This document shows, piece by piece, positions 34,166-44,479 of a DNA stretch of 64,000 nt. This DNA comes from an uncultured Marinoscillum sp. (lineage in GTDB: Bacteria > Bacteroidota > Bacteroidia > Cytophagales > MED-G16), in the NCBI GenBank assembly GCA_902529805.1, contig CABZXU010000008.1, positions 1 through 64,000 of the forward strand. Direction: 5' to 3'. Every line of letters begins with the position of its first letter. The stretch's first letter is position 1. Position numbers and translations under genes: made by a program. The notes below the pieces were generated by a model that searched no databases, was not told the DNA's origin, and saw only the letters and a program-made list of their open reading frames with translations.

Positions 34166-35173
34166 ATGTTTTCTAAAACTCTACACGCCTTTTCTATAGT
34201 TTTTTTTATATCTTTTTTTTCTTTAGCTGATGCCAAAAAAAATTCACAAGATGATAAAGATGATAAAGTTGATATTGGAGGTATGATAATGCATCATATC
34301 TTAGATGATTATGGATATGAAATAATGGAAGGGGTTGTTATTCCATTACCTGTCATATTGTATTCAAAAGAGACGGGATTAGATATTTTTTCTTCATCAA
34401 AACTCTTTGATAAAGGTCATATTGCTATTAGTGAAGGTTATAAAGGATATTATTATGATCATGGTCATATTAAATCGATTGATAATTCAAGATCTTTTTA
34501 TGATTTTTCAATCACAAAAAATGTAGCATTTTTAATTTTAAATGCATTTTTAATTTTGCTTATTTTTTTGAATGTTGCAAGAGGATATAAATCTAAAATC
34601 TCTGCTCCTTCGGGCCTTCAATCTTTTTTTGAGCCTATTATTCTTTTTGTAAGAGATAATATAGTTAAGCCTAATATAGGGAAACATTATGAAAAATATT
34701 TGTCATATATGCTAACTCTATTCTTTTTTATTTTTTTTGGTAATATTTTAGGTTTACTACCTGCTGCTGCAAATCTTACTGGAAATATTGCAGTTACAAT
34801 GATTTTAGCAATTTTAACTTTTTTAATAACTAATTTTTCAGGTAATAAAAATTATTGGAAGCATATTTTCTGGACACCTAATGTTCCAAATGTTATGAGA
34901 ATAATTATTTTACCAATTGAAATTATAGGTGTGTTTACTAAGCCGTTTTCCTTAATGATCAGATTGTTTGTAGCCATCACAGCAGGTCACATTGTTTTAT
35001 TAAGTTTCATTGGTATGACTTTTATTTTTCAAAGTTATTTTGTTGGAATTTTAAGCGCTTTATTTGCCGTTGCATTAAATATCATTGAATTACTTGTTGC
35101 TGCAATTCAGGCTTATGTTTTTACAATGTTTTCTTCAGTTTATATTGGATTAGCTATAGAAGAAGAACACTAA
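34166..35173 (+). CDS. atpB: ATP synthase F0 subunit a
   Basis: Subunit a forms the proton half-channels next to the c-ring. The 335-residue protein starts with a signal-like hydrophobic segment (about residues 6-23) and an Asp/Lys-rich extracytoplasmic region of about 100 residues, as is common in Bacteroidota. The membrane core then begins with helix 1 near 121-141. The essential arginine is in SLMIRLFVAITAGH (about residue 266). The C-terminal helix contains IQAYVFTMFSSVYIGLA. It is followed by atpE after 34 bases. Confidence 0.95.
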   Translation: MFSKTLHAFSIVFFISFFSLADAKKNSQDDKDDKVDIGGMIMHHILDDYGYEIMEGVVIPLPVILYSKETGLDIFSSSKLFDKGHIAISEGYKGYYYDHGHIKSIDNSRSFYDFSITKNVAFLILNAFLILLIFLNVARGYKSKISAPSGLQSFFEPIILFVRDNIVKPNIGKHYEKYLSYMLTLFFFIFFGNILGLLPAAANLTGNIAVTMILAILTFLITNFSGNKNYWKHIFWTPNVPNVMRIIILPIEIIGVFTKPFSLMIRLFVAITAGHIVLLSFIGMTFIFQSYFVGILSALFAVALNIIELLVAAIQAYVFTMFSSVYIGLAIEEEH

Positions 35174-35189
35174 AAAATTTTTATGTTAA

Positions 35190-35471
<282 letters not shown>

Positions 35472-35484
35472 TAAGTAAATTGAT

Positions 35485-35985
35485 ATGGATTTATTAACTC
35501 CTGGTGTAGGACTTATTTTCTGGCAGTTATTAATATTTGGATTGCTTTTTTTGTTTTTATCCAAATATGCTTGGGGACCTATTACAAAATCGTTGAAGGA
35601 TAGAGAAAAATTTATTAGTGACTCTATAAAATCTGCTGAAACAGCCGAAAAAGAGCTAGAAAAATTAAATGAAAAAAACAAAGAGCTTGTCAAAGAGGCT
35701 AGAAAAGAAAGAGAAAAAATTTTATTAGAGGCTAAGTCTATTTCTAATTCTATTAAGAATTCAGCAAAAGATGAAGCTTCAAAAATTACTGATAAAATGA
35801 TTGATGATGCAAAAAAAATGATTGAAGTTGAAAAGATGTCAGCAATTAAAGAAGTTAAAGTTCTTGTTGCATCTCTATCTTTAGAGATTGCTGAAAAAGT
35901 TATTGAGGAAAATTTAAAAAATGAATCTTCACAAAAAAAACTTGTTAGTGATTTAATTGATAAAATAAAAATTGATAAAAATTAA
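35485..35985 (+). CDS. atpF: ATP synthase F0 subunit b
   Basis: Subunit b is the peripheral stalk. One N-terminal transmembrane helix (about residues 8-28, LIFWQLLIFGLLFLFLSKYAW) is followed by a long charged helix forming a coiled coil to the C-terminus. WGPITKSLKDRE after the helix is typical. At 166 residues it has standard length. The final TAA shares its last A with the atpH ATG, showing translational coupling. Confidence 0.94.
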   Translation: MDLLTPGVGLIFWQLLIFGLLFLFLSKYAWGPITKSLKDREKFISDSIKSAETAEKELEKLNEKNKELVKEARKEREKILLEAKSISNSIKNSAKDEASKITDKMIDDAKKMIEVEKMSAIKEVKVLVASLSLEIAEKVIEENLKNESSQKKLVSDLIDKIKIDKN

Positions 35986-36524
35986 TGTTTGATCATAGAG
36001 CTTCGGTAAGATATGCTAAACCTTTAATTGATTTATCAATCTCAAAGGGTATTATTGAAGATGTTTTCAAAGATGTTAATTTATTTTTGGATACCTGCAA
36101 AAGCAATTATGATTTTTCGTTAATGCTTAAAAACCCTATTATCCCATTAAACAAAAAAGTTGATATTCTTAAAGATATATTTTCAAAAACCTTTAATGAT
36201 TTAACCTTAAATACATTTATAAAAATCATTTATAATAATAGAGATCATATACTCGAAAATATTTGTAAAAAGTTTGTAGATCTATATAATAAACATAATA
36301 ATATTCAAGATGTTATTCTTACTTCAGCTATTAGACTAGATGAGTCATCTTTAAAAAAAATTAAATCTAAATTAAGTAAATTATCGACTAAAAGTATATC
36401 GATTAATCAAAAAATAAACTCAAATATAATAGGAGGTTTTATTTTAAAAGTTGATGATAAAATGTACGATGCAAGTTATAGAACTAAATTAAAAAATATT
36501 AAAAAAACGTTGTTAAACAATTAA
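35985..36524 (+). CDS. atpH: ATP synthase F1 subunit delta
   Basis: Subunit delta connects the peripheral stalk to the top of the alpha3-beta3 hexamer. The 179-residue protein begins with RASVRYAKPLIDLS and contains LKNPIIPLNKKVDIL and the C-terminal IIGGFILKVDDKMYDASYRTKL, all typical of AtpH. It overlaps atpF by one base and is 11 bases from atpA, in the standard operon order a-c-b-delta-alpha-gamma. Confidence 0.95.
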   Translation: MFDHRASVRYAKPLIDLSISKGIIEDVFKDVNLFLDTCKSNYDFSLMLKNPIIPLNKKVDILKDIFSKTFNDLTLNTFIKIIYNNRDHILENICKKFVDLYNKHNNIQDVILTSAIRLDESSLKKIKSKLSKLSTKSISINQKINSNIIGGFILKVDDKMYDASYRTKLKNIKKTLLNN

Positions 36525-36535
36525 ATTAAATTAAA

Positions 36536-38116
36536 ATGTCAGAAATAAGACCAGATGAAATATCCTCGATAATTAGAGATCAATTATCGAATTCTAAATC
36601 AACAACGCAGTTAGAAGAGACAGGAACTGTTTTGCAAATAGGTGATGGTGTAGCAAGAATTTATGGATTAACCAATGCTCAGGCAGGAGAAATAATAGAG
36701 TTTGAAAATGGAACCAAAGGACTTGTATTAAATTTAGAGGAAGACAATGTTGGTTCAGTACTAATGGGAGATTATAGTGATTTAAAAGAAGGAGATTCTG
36801 TTAAAAGAACAAAAGAAATAGCATCTATTAAGGTAGGTGATGGAATGTGTGGTAGAGTAGTAGATACTTTAGGTAATCCAGTAGATGGAAAAGGCCCAAT
36901 CAAAGGTAAACTTTATGATATGCCTTTAGAGAGAAAAGCCCCCGGGGTTATATATAGAGAGCCTGTTTCAGAACCTCTTCAAACAGGAATAAAAGCAATT
37001 GATTCAATGATTCCAATAGGTAGAGGTCAGAGAGAGTTAATTATTGGCGATAGACAAACCGGCAAAACTGCTGTTGCAATTGATACAATTCTAAATCAGA
37101 AGGAATTTTATGATAAAGGAAATCCAGTTTATTGTATATATGTTGCTGTAGGTCAAAAAGCTTCAACTGTTGCGCAAGTAGCTACAATTTTAGAAAAAAA
37201 TGGTGCATTACCATATACAGTTGTTGTTTCTGCTCCCTCATCTATTCCTGCTCCAATGCAATTTTTTTCTCCTTTTACAGGAGCTTCTATTGGAGAATAT
37301 TTTAGAGATACCGGAAGAGCCGCTCTTGTTATATATGATGATTTATCTAAACAAGCAGTTTCTTATAGAGAGGTTTCTTTACTTTTGAGAAGACCACCAG
37401 GCAGAGAAGCGTATCCAGGCGATGTATTTTATTTACATTCAAGATTATTAGAAAGAGCAGCAAAAATTATTAATAATGACAAGTTAGCTTCTGAAATGAA
37501 TGACCTTCCTGATTCATTAAAAAAGGATGTAAAAGGAGGAGGATCATTGACTGCTTTACCAATTATTGAAACCCAAGAAGGAGATGTTTCTGCTTACATT
37601 CCAACAAATGTTATTTCAATTACAGATGGTCAGATATTTTTAGAATCTAATCTATTTAATTCTGGTATTAGACCAGCTATAAATGTTGGGATTTCTGTTT
37701 CTCGAGTTGGTGGTAATGCCCAAATTAAATCTATGAAAAAAATATGTGGGTCTCTTAAGTTAGACCAAGCTGCATTTAGAGAATTAGAAGCTTTTTCTAA
37801 ATTTGGATCTGATTTAGATGCCGCCACTCAGCTTGTTATAGATAGGGGAAGAACTAATCAAGAAATACTTAAACAAAATCAATATTCTCCACTTAGAGTT
37901 GACGAACAAATAGCTGTTATTTATTGTTCTTCTAATGGTTTTTTTGATGGTGTTGATTTAAAAAATATATCAAAGCTTGAGAAAGAATATTTAGATACTG
38001 TTAATTCTAAACATAAAGATTTGTTAGATGAACTTGCAGAAGGGAAGGTAAATGAAAAAAGTTTAGAAAAACTTGGAGAAGTTGCAAAAAAAGCAGCTTC
38101 AAACTATAAAAGTTAA
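36536..38116 (+). CDS. atpA: ATP synthase F1 subunit alpha
   Basis: Subunit alpha forms the non-catalytic nucleotide sites of F1. The Walker A motif [11 protein letters not shown] lies at about residues 170-180. [17 protein letters not shown] (about 379-395) is the ATP synthase alpha/beta signature region and [18 protein letters not shown] is the switch region. Length (526) is normal for Bacteroidota. atpG follows after 9 bases. The catalytic beta subunit (atpD) and epsilon (atpC) are not in this operon. Confidence 0.98.
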   Translation: MSEIRPDEISSIIRDQLSNSKSTTQLEETGTVLQIGDGVARIYGLTNAQAGEIIEFENGTKGLVLNLEEDNVGSVLMGDYSDLKEGDSVKRTKEIASIKVGDGMCGRVVDTLGNPVDGKGPIKGKLYDMPLERKAPGVIYREPVSEPLQTGIKAIDSMIPIGRGQRELIIGDRQTGKTAVAIDTILNQKEFYDKGNPVYCIYVAVGQKASTVAQVATILEKNGALPYTVVVSAPSSIPAPMQFFSPFTGASIGEYFRDTGRAALVIYDDLSKQAVSYREVSLLLRRPPGREAYPGDVFYLHSRLLERAAKIINNDKLASEMNDLPDSLKKDVKGGGSLTALPIIETQEGDVSAYIPTNVISITDGQIFLESNLFNSGIRPAINVGISVSRVGGNAQIKSMKKICGSLKLDQAAFRELEAFSKFGSDLDAATQLVIDRGRTNQEILKQNQYSPLRVDEQIAVIYCSSNGFFDGVDLKNISKLEKEYLDTVNSKHKDLLDELAEGKVNEKSLEKLGEVAKKAASNYKS

Positions 38117-38125
38117 TTATAATAT

Positions 38126-38998
38126 ATGGCGAGTTTAAAAGAAGTTAAAAACAGAATTTTATCTGTTAATTCTACACAGCAGATAACAAAAGCCATGAAA
38201 ATGGTAGCAGCTGCTAAATTAAGACGTGCTCAAGATAGGGTAATTCAATTAAGGCCCTATTCAGAAAAACTAAGAACTATATTAAATAATTTAAGTTCAA
38301 GCTCTGGTGATTCCAAATTATTAGTAGAAAGAAAAATCAATAAAGTTTTGATAATTGTAATAGGTTCAGATAAAGGTCTTTGTGGAAGCTTCAATAGTTC
38401 TGTAATTAAATTTACAAATCAATTGATAGAAAATAATTATAAAAATCTTTACGAAAATAAAAATCTAACAATTTTACCTATTGGAAAAAAAATGTTTGAT
38501 CATTACAAAAAAAGAAACTTTGTAATTTTAGATAAGTTTTGGTCAATATTAAAGAAATCTAGTTACGATGATGTTGCTGATATTTCAGAGTTTTTAATGA
38601 ATGAATTTATTTTAGAAAATTATGATAAAATTGAAATCATTTTCAACGAATTTAAAAATGTTGCAGTTCAAAACACTATGTCATCTGCCTTTTTACCAGT
38701 GCATAAAGCGAATGATGATGATGTAAAAAACGATACTAATTATATATTTGAACCAAACAAAAAAGATATTTTAAATAAGTTAATTCCTAAAGCTCTTACT
38801 GCAAACTTGTTTAAAACAGTACTAGAATCTAATGCTTCTGAGCAAGGTGCAAGGATGACAGCTATGAGTCAAGCTACTGATAATGCTACCGAATTATTAA
38901 AGGAATTAAAACTATCATACAATAGATCTCGTCAAGCTGCTATTACTAAAGAAATTTTAGAAATTGTGGGTGGAGCAGAAGCTTTAAACGCTAATTAA
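38126..38998 (+). CDS. atpG: ATP synthase F1 subunit gamma
   Basis: Subunit gamma is the central rotor shaft. The N-terminal helix ASLKEVKNRILSVNSTQQITKAMKMVAAAKLR and the C-terminal ASEQGARMTAMSQATDNA region are characteristic; the middle contains GSDKGLCGSFN. It is 290 residues long and is the last gene of the ATP synthase run; its stop is 1 base from the convergent GNAT-like gene. No beta or epsilon gene follows. Confidence 0.97.
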   Translation: MASLKEVKNRILSVNSTQQITKAMKMVAAAKLRRAQDRVIQLRPYSEKLRTILNNLSSSSGDSKLLVERKINKVLIIVIGSDKGLCGSFNSSVIKFTNQLIENNYKNLYENKNLTILPIGKKMFDHYKKRNFVILDKFWSILKKSSYDDVADISEFLMNEFILENYDKIEIIFNEFKNVAVQNTMSSAFLPVHKANDDDVKNDTNYIFEPNKKDILNKLIPKALTANLFKTVLESNASEQGARMTAMSQATDNATELLKELKLSYNRSRQAAITKEILEIVGGAEALNAN

Positions 38999-38999
38999 T

Positions 39000-40163
39000 T
39001 TATTTAATCTTTACTCTTTTAACTGGAATCGATTTGTCAAAGTGATATCTGTAAGTATGATGAGTTTTTGCAATTTTTACTCCAACTTGTTCAGCTACTT
39101 TTATCATATTTGTATTGAAATCCGGAATCCAATTAAGTTCTAAAGTATGGTAAGAAAGTTTTTCTTGAATGGTTTCTCTGGTAGCAGTAATTAAAGCACC
39201 ATCTAAACCTTTACCTTGATGAGCTGGCACTATTCCAAACACAAGTCCAACCATTTTTTTACAAGATTTTAAAATTTTAAGATGGTAAAAAATTTTTATT
39301 TTTCCTATGAGGTTTAATTTTCCATTTACATGTTTGAAGATTTGATTCATTTCAGGAATACATAGAAAAAACCCTACAGGTTCTTCGTTGTCATAGGCAA
39401 ACCATGCTATTTTCTCATCTATTATTGGTTTTAGTTGATTCATTATTGATTTTGCTTGTAGTGATGACATTTTTGAAACTCCTGGATATTTTGCCCATGC
39501 TTTGTTATAAACTTTTCTAAAATCATTAGTATATTTTTCTAGTTGGGTAAGTTTTAAATGCTTGAAATTATAGTTTCGGTTTTGCATTGCCACTTTTGTT
39601 TTATAATATAGTCTTTCTGAAATAGGAGAGGTTATTTTTCTTGTGAAAGTAAATTGTTTGAATAGAATTTTAAATCCATAACTTTCAAATAATTCTCTAT
39701 AATATTTTTTTCCAAAGTTTTGTTGATAATTTGGATTGATATTGAATCCTTCAACAAGACATCCCCACCATTTATCTCTTTCTCCAAAATTAATTGGACC
39801 ATCCATTCCTTCAATTTTATTCGATTTCAACCAATTTTCAGAGGTTTCAAATAATAAATTAGCTGCTTTTTGATTGTTAATGCATTCAAAAAAACCACAA
39901 CCACCTATTGAAAGTTTTCCATCAAGCTTTTTAGTTTTATCATTATAAAAAGCTGCAATTCTTCCAATAAATTTACTTTCTTTAATCAAGACCCACCTTT
40001 TTACATTACCATGTCTGAAGGTTTTATTTTTCTTTTTATCAAACACATCTTGAATATCAATATCAAGAGGCCTTACCCAATACTTATCGTCTTTATAAAT
40101 GTATGATGCTACATTTATAAATTCTTTTTCCAATTTCTTATTATTGACTTCAATTACTTTCAT
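39000..40163 (-). CDS. GNAT-like acyltransferase family protein (YghO-like)
   Basis: This 387-residue soluble protein belongs to a large Bacteroidota family related to GNAT acetyltransferases. The N-terminal part has VLIKESKFIGRIAAFYN, and GPINFGERDKWWGCLVEGF (about residues 121-139) is a family motif. The C-terminal GNAT-like core shows EEPVGFFLCIPEMNQ (about 265-280) and a likely acyl-CoA region VFGIVPAHQGKGLDGAL (about 310-326), comparable to the Q/RxxGxG/A motif. The substrate is unknown. It converges on atpG and is divergent from oadG; the 106-base gap contains a promoter candidate on the other strand. Confidence 0.75.
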   Translation of the reverse strand: MKVIEVNNKKLEKEFINVASYIYKDDKYWVRPLDIDIQDVFDKKKNKTFRHGNVKRWVLIKESKFIGRIAAFYNDKTKKLDGKLSIGGCGFFECINNQKAANLLFETSENWLKSNKIEGMDGPINFGERDKWWGCLVEGFNINPNYQQNFGKKYYRELFESYGFKILFKQFTFTRKITSPISERLYYKTKVAMQNRNYNFKHLKLTQLEKYTNDFRKVYNKAWAKYPGVSKMSSLQAKSIMNQLKPIIDEKIAWFAYDNEEPVGFFLCIPEMNQIFKHVNGKLNLIGKIKIFYHLKILKSCKKMVGLVFGIVPAHQGKGLDGALITATRETIQEKLSYHTLELNWIPDFNTNMIKVAEQVGVKIAKTHHTYRYHFDKSIPVKRVKIK

Positions 40164-40213
40164 AAAAAATTATAAAGTTTTTCAATATTAATCTCTTAAA
40201 TAGTTTTCTTTTT

Positions 40214-40221
40214 TAAATTTG
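40214..40221 (+). promoter_or_regulatory. Candidate -7 element for the oadGAB-thrBC operon
   Basis: TAAATTTG matches TAnnTTTG and is 49 bases upstream of the oadG ATG, in the gap between two divergent genes. No clear -33 TTTG is seen at the expected spacing. It is the only good match in this gap on the plus strand. Confidence 0.35.
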
Positions 40222-40269
40222 TAAATCATAAAACAACATTAATTAAATTCTACTCAAAATTAAAATTTT

Positions 40270-40485
40270 ATGATTTATTCTATTTCTTTATCTGGATTAA
40301 TTGTAGTCTTTACAGTACTATTTTTTGTTTTTTTTGTTGGAAAACTGCTTATTTTAATCACAAATAAATTTTCATCTAATTTAAAAAATGAAGAAAAGGA
40401 AATTAATAAAATTATTGATTCAAAAATAAGTGATTTATCAGAAGGTAAAGGGAGAGTGATAAAAATAACCAAAATTGATTCTTAG
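40270..40485 (+). CDS. oadG: Oxaloacetate decarboxylase gamma-type small membrane subunit (OadG family)
   Basis: This 71-residue protein has one N-terminal transmembrane helix (about residues 8-31, LIVVFTVLFFVFFVGKLLILI) followed by a charged tail, the architecture of OadG, the small subunit that anchors and assembles the sodium-pumping decarboxylase. Direct similarity is limited, as is normal for this short subunit, but it is followed after 2 bases by oadA and then by oadB, giving the order gamma-alpha-beta. The tail lacks an obvious histidine-rich zinc site known from some OadG proteins. Confidence 0.78.
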   Translation: MIYSISLSGLIVVFTVLFFVFFVGKLLILITNKFSSNLKNEEKEINKIIDSKISDLSEGKGRVIKITKIDS

Positions 40486-40487
40486 TT

Positions 40488-42308
40488 ATGAATAGAGAAG
40501 TTAAGCTTTGTTTAGTTTATAGGGACATGTGGCAATCTTCAGGAAAGTTTATGCCAAGTGGTAAGCAACTTGAAAAAATTGCTGAACCTATTATTAATAT
40601 GGGGTGTTGGGATAGAATTGAAACTAATGGAGGTGGGTTTGAGCAAATTCAATTGCTGGCAGGTGAAAACCCTAATAAAGTACTAAGAAAATGGACAAAA
40701 CCTTTTAATGAAGTCAAAATAAAAACTCAAATGTTAGAAAGAGGGCTTAATGCACTTAGCATGTCTCCAGTTTCAAAAGATGTTAGAAAACTTATGTTTA
40801 ATGTTAAAAAAAGTCAAGGCACAAATATTTCTAGATCTTTTGACGGGTTAAATGATATAAGAAATTTAAAATATTCAATTGAATATTCCATCGATGCAAA
40901 TATGATATCTCAGTCTTGTTTATGTATAACTCATTCAAATATACACACTGTTGAATATTATATTAATTTGGCAAAGGAGTTGATAAATATGGGCACAAAT
41001 GAAATAGCCATTAAGGATATGGCTGGAATAGGAAGGCCAACTTCTCTAGGTAAAATTGTAAAAGGAATTAAGAATTTTAGTCCTAAAACTCTTGTACAAT
41101 ATCATGGACATTCGGGTCCTGGTTTTTCTGTGGCTTCATCTTTAGAAGTTGCTAGAGCTGGTGCCGATATTATTGATGTAGCAATGGAACCATTATCATG
41201 GGGCACAACTCATGCAGATTTATTAACCATACATGAAGTTTTAAAGGATGATGGGTTTACTGTAAAAGATATAAATATGAATGGATATAGAGATGTTAAA
41301 AACTTAACTCAAGAATTTATTGATGAAAATTTAGGATATTTTATTAATCCAAAAAACCGCTTTATGAATTCTTTATTAATTGAATCTGGTTTGCCTGGTG
41401 GTATGATGGGGAGTTTGATGTCCGATTTAGAAAAATCTTTATCAAGTTTGAATAAATGGTTAAGTAAAAAAAATAAAGAAACTTTAAATATTAATGTATT
41501 ATTTTCAATGTTATTGGATGAAGTTAAGACTATTTGGCCTATAATGGGTTATCCTCCTTTAGTAACCCCCTATAGTCAGTATGTTAAAAATGTTGCGCTG
41601 GGCAATGTTATATTAGGAATAAAGGGAAAAGAAAAATGGGGTTTATTAGATGATAACACATGGGATATGTTGTTAGGTAAATCTGGTAAACTACCGGGTT
41701 CTTTAGGTAAAGAAATAAACAATTTAGCTTTAAAATTAAACAAAAGCTTCTATAATGATGAACCTCAAAATTTATATCCAGACAAACTTGAAGATTTAAA
41801 AATAGAGATGAAAGAAAAGGATTGGACGTTAGGAAAAGATAATGAAGAACTTTTAGAATTTGCTTTGCACAAAAATCAATATATAGATTATAAATCTGGA
41901 AAAGCAAAAGAAAGTTTTAATAAGATGATTGAGAAGAGTAAAAAAACATTAGTTAAAGATGATAATATTGATTCTAAAAATCTTAAAGTAAATTCTACTA
42001 TAATAGAATTAGACAATTCTAAATATAAAGTAGAATATACTATAGATGATTTAAAAAATAAAAATCAGTATATGTCAGGTATAGAAGTTTTATCTCCACT
42101 TGAAGGAAAGTTTTATTTAACCAAAAACTCAAATCAAAGCCAGGTAAAAATAGGAGATCAAATAAAAAAAGGGGATACAATTTGCTATATTGAGTCAATG
42201 AAAGTTATTAATGCCATTAAATCTGAACATTCTGGTAAAATTGTTCAAATTTGTTTTGAGAATGGTCAAGAGGTTTTTGATGATGATGTTTTATTTATTT
42301 TAAATTAA
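40488..42308 (+). CDS. oadA: Oxaloacetate decarboxylase alpha subunit with biotin carrier domain
   Basis: The alpha subunit transfers the carboxyl group from oxaloacetate to biotin. The N-terminal carboxyltransferase TIM barrel shows RDMWQSS (metal ligand Asp13), the lysine in AIKDMAG (Lys176) and the metal histidines His206 and His208 in YHGHSGPGFS; the last differs from the HTHDTSG of enteric enzymes but the HxH spacing is kept and I associate it with Bacteroidota members. A conserved PYSQYVKN segment follows. The C-terminal biotinyl domain (about 535-606) carries the acceptor Lys572 in ESMKV, where the usual following Met is Val. A linker rich in Lys/Asp precedes it. Methylmalonyl-CoA decarboxylase activity is an alternative, less likely from the barrel type. 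Confidence 0.9.
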   Translation: MNREVKLCLVYRDMWQSSGKFMPSGKQLEKIAEPIINMGCWDRIETNGGGFEQIQLLAGENPNKVLRKWTKPFNEVKIKTQMLERGLNALSMSPVSKDVRKLMFNVKKSQGTNISRSFDGLNDIRNLKYSIEYSIDANMISQSCLCITHSNIHTVEYYINLAKELINMGTNEIAIKDMAGIGRPTSLGKIVKGIKNFSPKTLVQYHGHSGPGFSVASSLEVARAGADIIDVAMEPLSWGTTHADLLTIHEVLKDDGFTVKDINMNGYRDVKNLTQEFIDENLGYFINPKNRFMNSLLIESGLPGGMMGSLMSDLEKSLSSLNKWLSKKNKETLNINVLFSMLLDEVKTIWPIMGYPPLVTPYSQYVKNVALGNVILGIKGKEKWGLLDDNTWDMLLGKSGKLPGSLGKEINNLALKLNKSFYNDEPQNLYPDKLEDLKIEMKEKDWTLGKDNEELLEFALHKNQYIDYKSGKAKESFNKMIEKSKKTLVKDDNIDSKNLKVNSTIIELDNSKYKVEYTIDDLKNKNQYMSGIEVLSPLEGKFYLTKNSNQSQVKIGDQIKKGDTICYIESMKVINAIKSEHSGKIVQICFENGQEVFDDDVLFILN

Positions 42309-42311
42309 AAA

Positions 42312-43502
42312 ATGAATTTTATAGAAAAGGTATATAATATGACGGGAATTGAGGAACTAATAGCCTCTCCATTTATAATTATTATGCTAATGATTTCTCT
42401 ATTTTTACTTTATCTAGGTATAAAAAAGAAATATGAGCCTCTATTATTAGTACCAATTGGTTTTGGTATGTTATTAGCAAATTTACCAGGAGCAAACTTA
42501 GGTGTTTCAAACACGTTAGAGAATCAAAGCTTAATTGAAATAGCTCAAAATAATGGGATAATTAATTTTTTATACTATGCTTTGATTAAGTCAGGGTTTT
42601 TGCCGCCTATAATTTTTATGGGTGTTGGTGCATTAACTGATTTTGGTCCTATGTTAAAAAATCTAAGATTGGTTTTTTTTGGTGCAGCAGCTCAAATTGG
42701 AATCTTCATAGTACTTGTATCAGCTACTTTATTCGGTTTACCAGCTAATGAAGCTGCTTCAATAGCTATAATTGGAGGAGCAGATGGCCCAACAGCTATT
42801 TATACTTCTATTATTTTAGCTCCGCATTTACTTGGACCAATAGCAATTGCAGCTTATTCATATATGGCATTGGTGCCTGTTATTATTCCTTTTGTTGTTA
42901 AGTATACAGTTTCAAAAAATGAATTAAAAATAAATATGAAAAAACAAGATGAAAAATTTCCCTCATCAACCAAAATTAAAAATATTGATACTTTAAAAAT
43001 TTTATTTCCAATTATCGTAACTATATTAATTTCAATTATAGTACCTTCTGCAGCTCCTCTAATTGGATTGTTAATGTTTGGGAACCTGATAAAAGAAATT
43101 GGATCAACCACAGGTAGATTATCTAATGCAGCATCAGACACCATATTAAATTCCTCAACAATTTTTTTAGGTTTAACTATTGGAGCGACAATGACACATG
43201 AAAGTTTTTTAAATTTTAAAACCTTATCTATTATAGTTGGTGGTTTAATTGCTTTTGTTTTATCTGTGTTTGGGGGTATTTTAGCCGTTAAAATTTTTAA
43301 TTTATTTACTCGAAAAAAAATAAACCCACTAATTGGAGCAACTGGATTGAGTGCTGTTCCAATGGCATCAAGAGTATCCAATAAAATTGCGTTGAAATAT
43401 GATTCATCCAATCACATAATGCATTACGCTATGGCAAGTAACATATCTGGTGTAATTGGATCAGCAGTAGCAGCTGGGGTTTTAATTAGTTTTATTTCTT
43501 AA
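42312..43502 (+). CDS. oadB: Sodium-translocating decarboxylase beta subunit
   Basis: The beta subunit is the integral membrane part that decarboxylates carboxybiotin and exports sodium ions. The 396-residue protein has about ten hydrophobic segments. The motifs LLLVPIGFGMLLANLPG, GVGALTDFGPML, and IIGGADGPTAIYTS (about residues 154-167, containing the functional Asp) are strongly conserved, as is NPLIGATGLSAVPMASRV near the C-terminus. It comes after oadA (3 bases between stop and ATG), and thrB starts 4 bases after its stop. Confidence 0.95.
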   Translation: MNFIEKVYNMTGIEELIASPFIIIMLMISLFLLYLGIKKKYEPLLLVPIGFGMLLANLPGANLGVSNTLENQSLIEIAQNNGIINFLYYALIKSGFLPPIIFMGVGALTDFGPMLKNLRLVFFGAAAQIGIFIVLVSATLFGLPANEAASIAIIGGADGPTAIYTSIILAPHLLGPIAIAAYSYMALVPVIIPFVVKYTVSKNELKINMKKQDEKFPSSTKIKNIDTLKILFPIIVTILISIIVPSAAPLIGLLMFGNLIKEIGSTTGRLSNAASDTILNSSTIFLGLTIGATMTHESFLNFKTLSIIVGGLIAFVLSVFGGILAVKIFNLFTRKKINPLIGATGLSAVPMASRVSNKIALKYDSSNHIMHYAMASNISGVIGSAVAAGVLISFIS

Positions 43503-43506
43503 ACTG

Positions 43507-44451
43507 ATGCTAGATTTTGTTAAAATATTTGCTCCAGCTTCAGTTGCAAATGTATCTTGTGGGTTTGATTCAATAGGATTTGCAGTAGAAACTATTGGTG
43601 ATGAAATGACCTTTTTAAAAACTTCAAATAAAGGGATTACTATTAAAAATATTACAGGAGCTCAAAACTTAAGTTTAGACCCTACCAAAAATGCTGCTGG
43701 TGTTGTCGCTTTAGCTATGCTTAAAGAGTATCCAGTAGATTTTGGTATAGAAATAACTATGAACAAAGGTTTTTCTCCTGGAAGTGGTTTAGGTAGTAGC
43801 GCTGCAAGTTCAGGTGGATCTGCTTTTGGAGTAAATCAATTACTTAATAAACCTTTCAGTAATTTGGAGCTAACTAAGTTTGCCATGCTTGGAGAAAAAA
43901 TAGCTTGTGGAACTCCTATAGCTGATAATGTTGCTGCAGTGATTTTTGGAGGTTTTATTCTAATTAGAAGTTATGAACCTTTGGATGTTATAAAACTTCC
44001 TGTTCCTAAAGATTTAAGGTTGGTTGCCATTCATCCTCAAATTGAAATTAAAACAAAAGATGCTAGAGACGTTTTACCTGATCAAATTCCTTTAAATAAA
44101 GCTGTTAAACAATGGGCTAATGTTGGCGGTCTAATCAGTGGTTTATATACTAAAGACTATAAATTGATATCGAATTCCCTTATTGATGAAATAGTCGAAC
44201 CAAAAAGAAAACATTTAATTCCTTACTTTGATCTTGTAAAAGAGGAAGCTGTAAATGCTGGAGCTCTTGGTGCTGGTATTTCTGGGTCTGGTCCAACTAT
44301 TTTTTCACTTTGTGAAGGAGACTCTGTTGTTGAAAATGTTTATAAAGCTATAAAAAAAGCTTACAAAAATAAAAATGTAGACTTTAGACTATTTTCATCA
44401 AAAATTAATACAGAAGGTGTTAAAATAATAGAAACTAAAACTATTTATTAA
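43507..44451 (+). CDS. thrB: Homoserine kinase
   Basis: ThrB phosphorylates homoserine in threonine synthesis. It is a GHMP kinase of 314 residues: FAPASVANVSCGFDSIG at the N-terminus, the ATP loop GSGLGSSAASSGGS (about residues 93-106), and the C-terminal GAGISGSGPTIFSL (about 257-270). It starts 4 bases after the oadB stop and is followed by thrC. No fused aspartate kinase/homoserine dehydrogenase (thrA) lies upstream, where it would commonly be; the sodium pump genes take that position. Confidence 0.96.
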   Translation: MLDFVKIFAPASVANVSCGFDSIGFAVETIGDEMTFLKTSNKGITIKNITGAQNLSLDPTKNAAGVVALAMLKEYPVDFGIEITMNKGFSPGSGLGSSAASSGGSAFGVNQLLNKPFSNLELTKFAMLGEKIACGTPIADNVAAVIFGGFILIRSYEPLDVIKLPVPKDLRLVAIHPQIEIKTKDARDVLPDQIPLNKAVKQWANVGGLISGLYTKDYKLISNSLIDEIVEPKRKHLIPYFDLVKEEAVNAGALGAGISGSGPTIFSLCEGDSVVENVYKAIKKAYKNKNVDFRLFSSKINTEGVKIIETKTIY

Positions 44452-44479
44452 ATCAAACTGAACAAAAACAGTTTAAAAA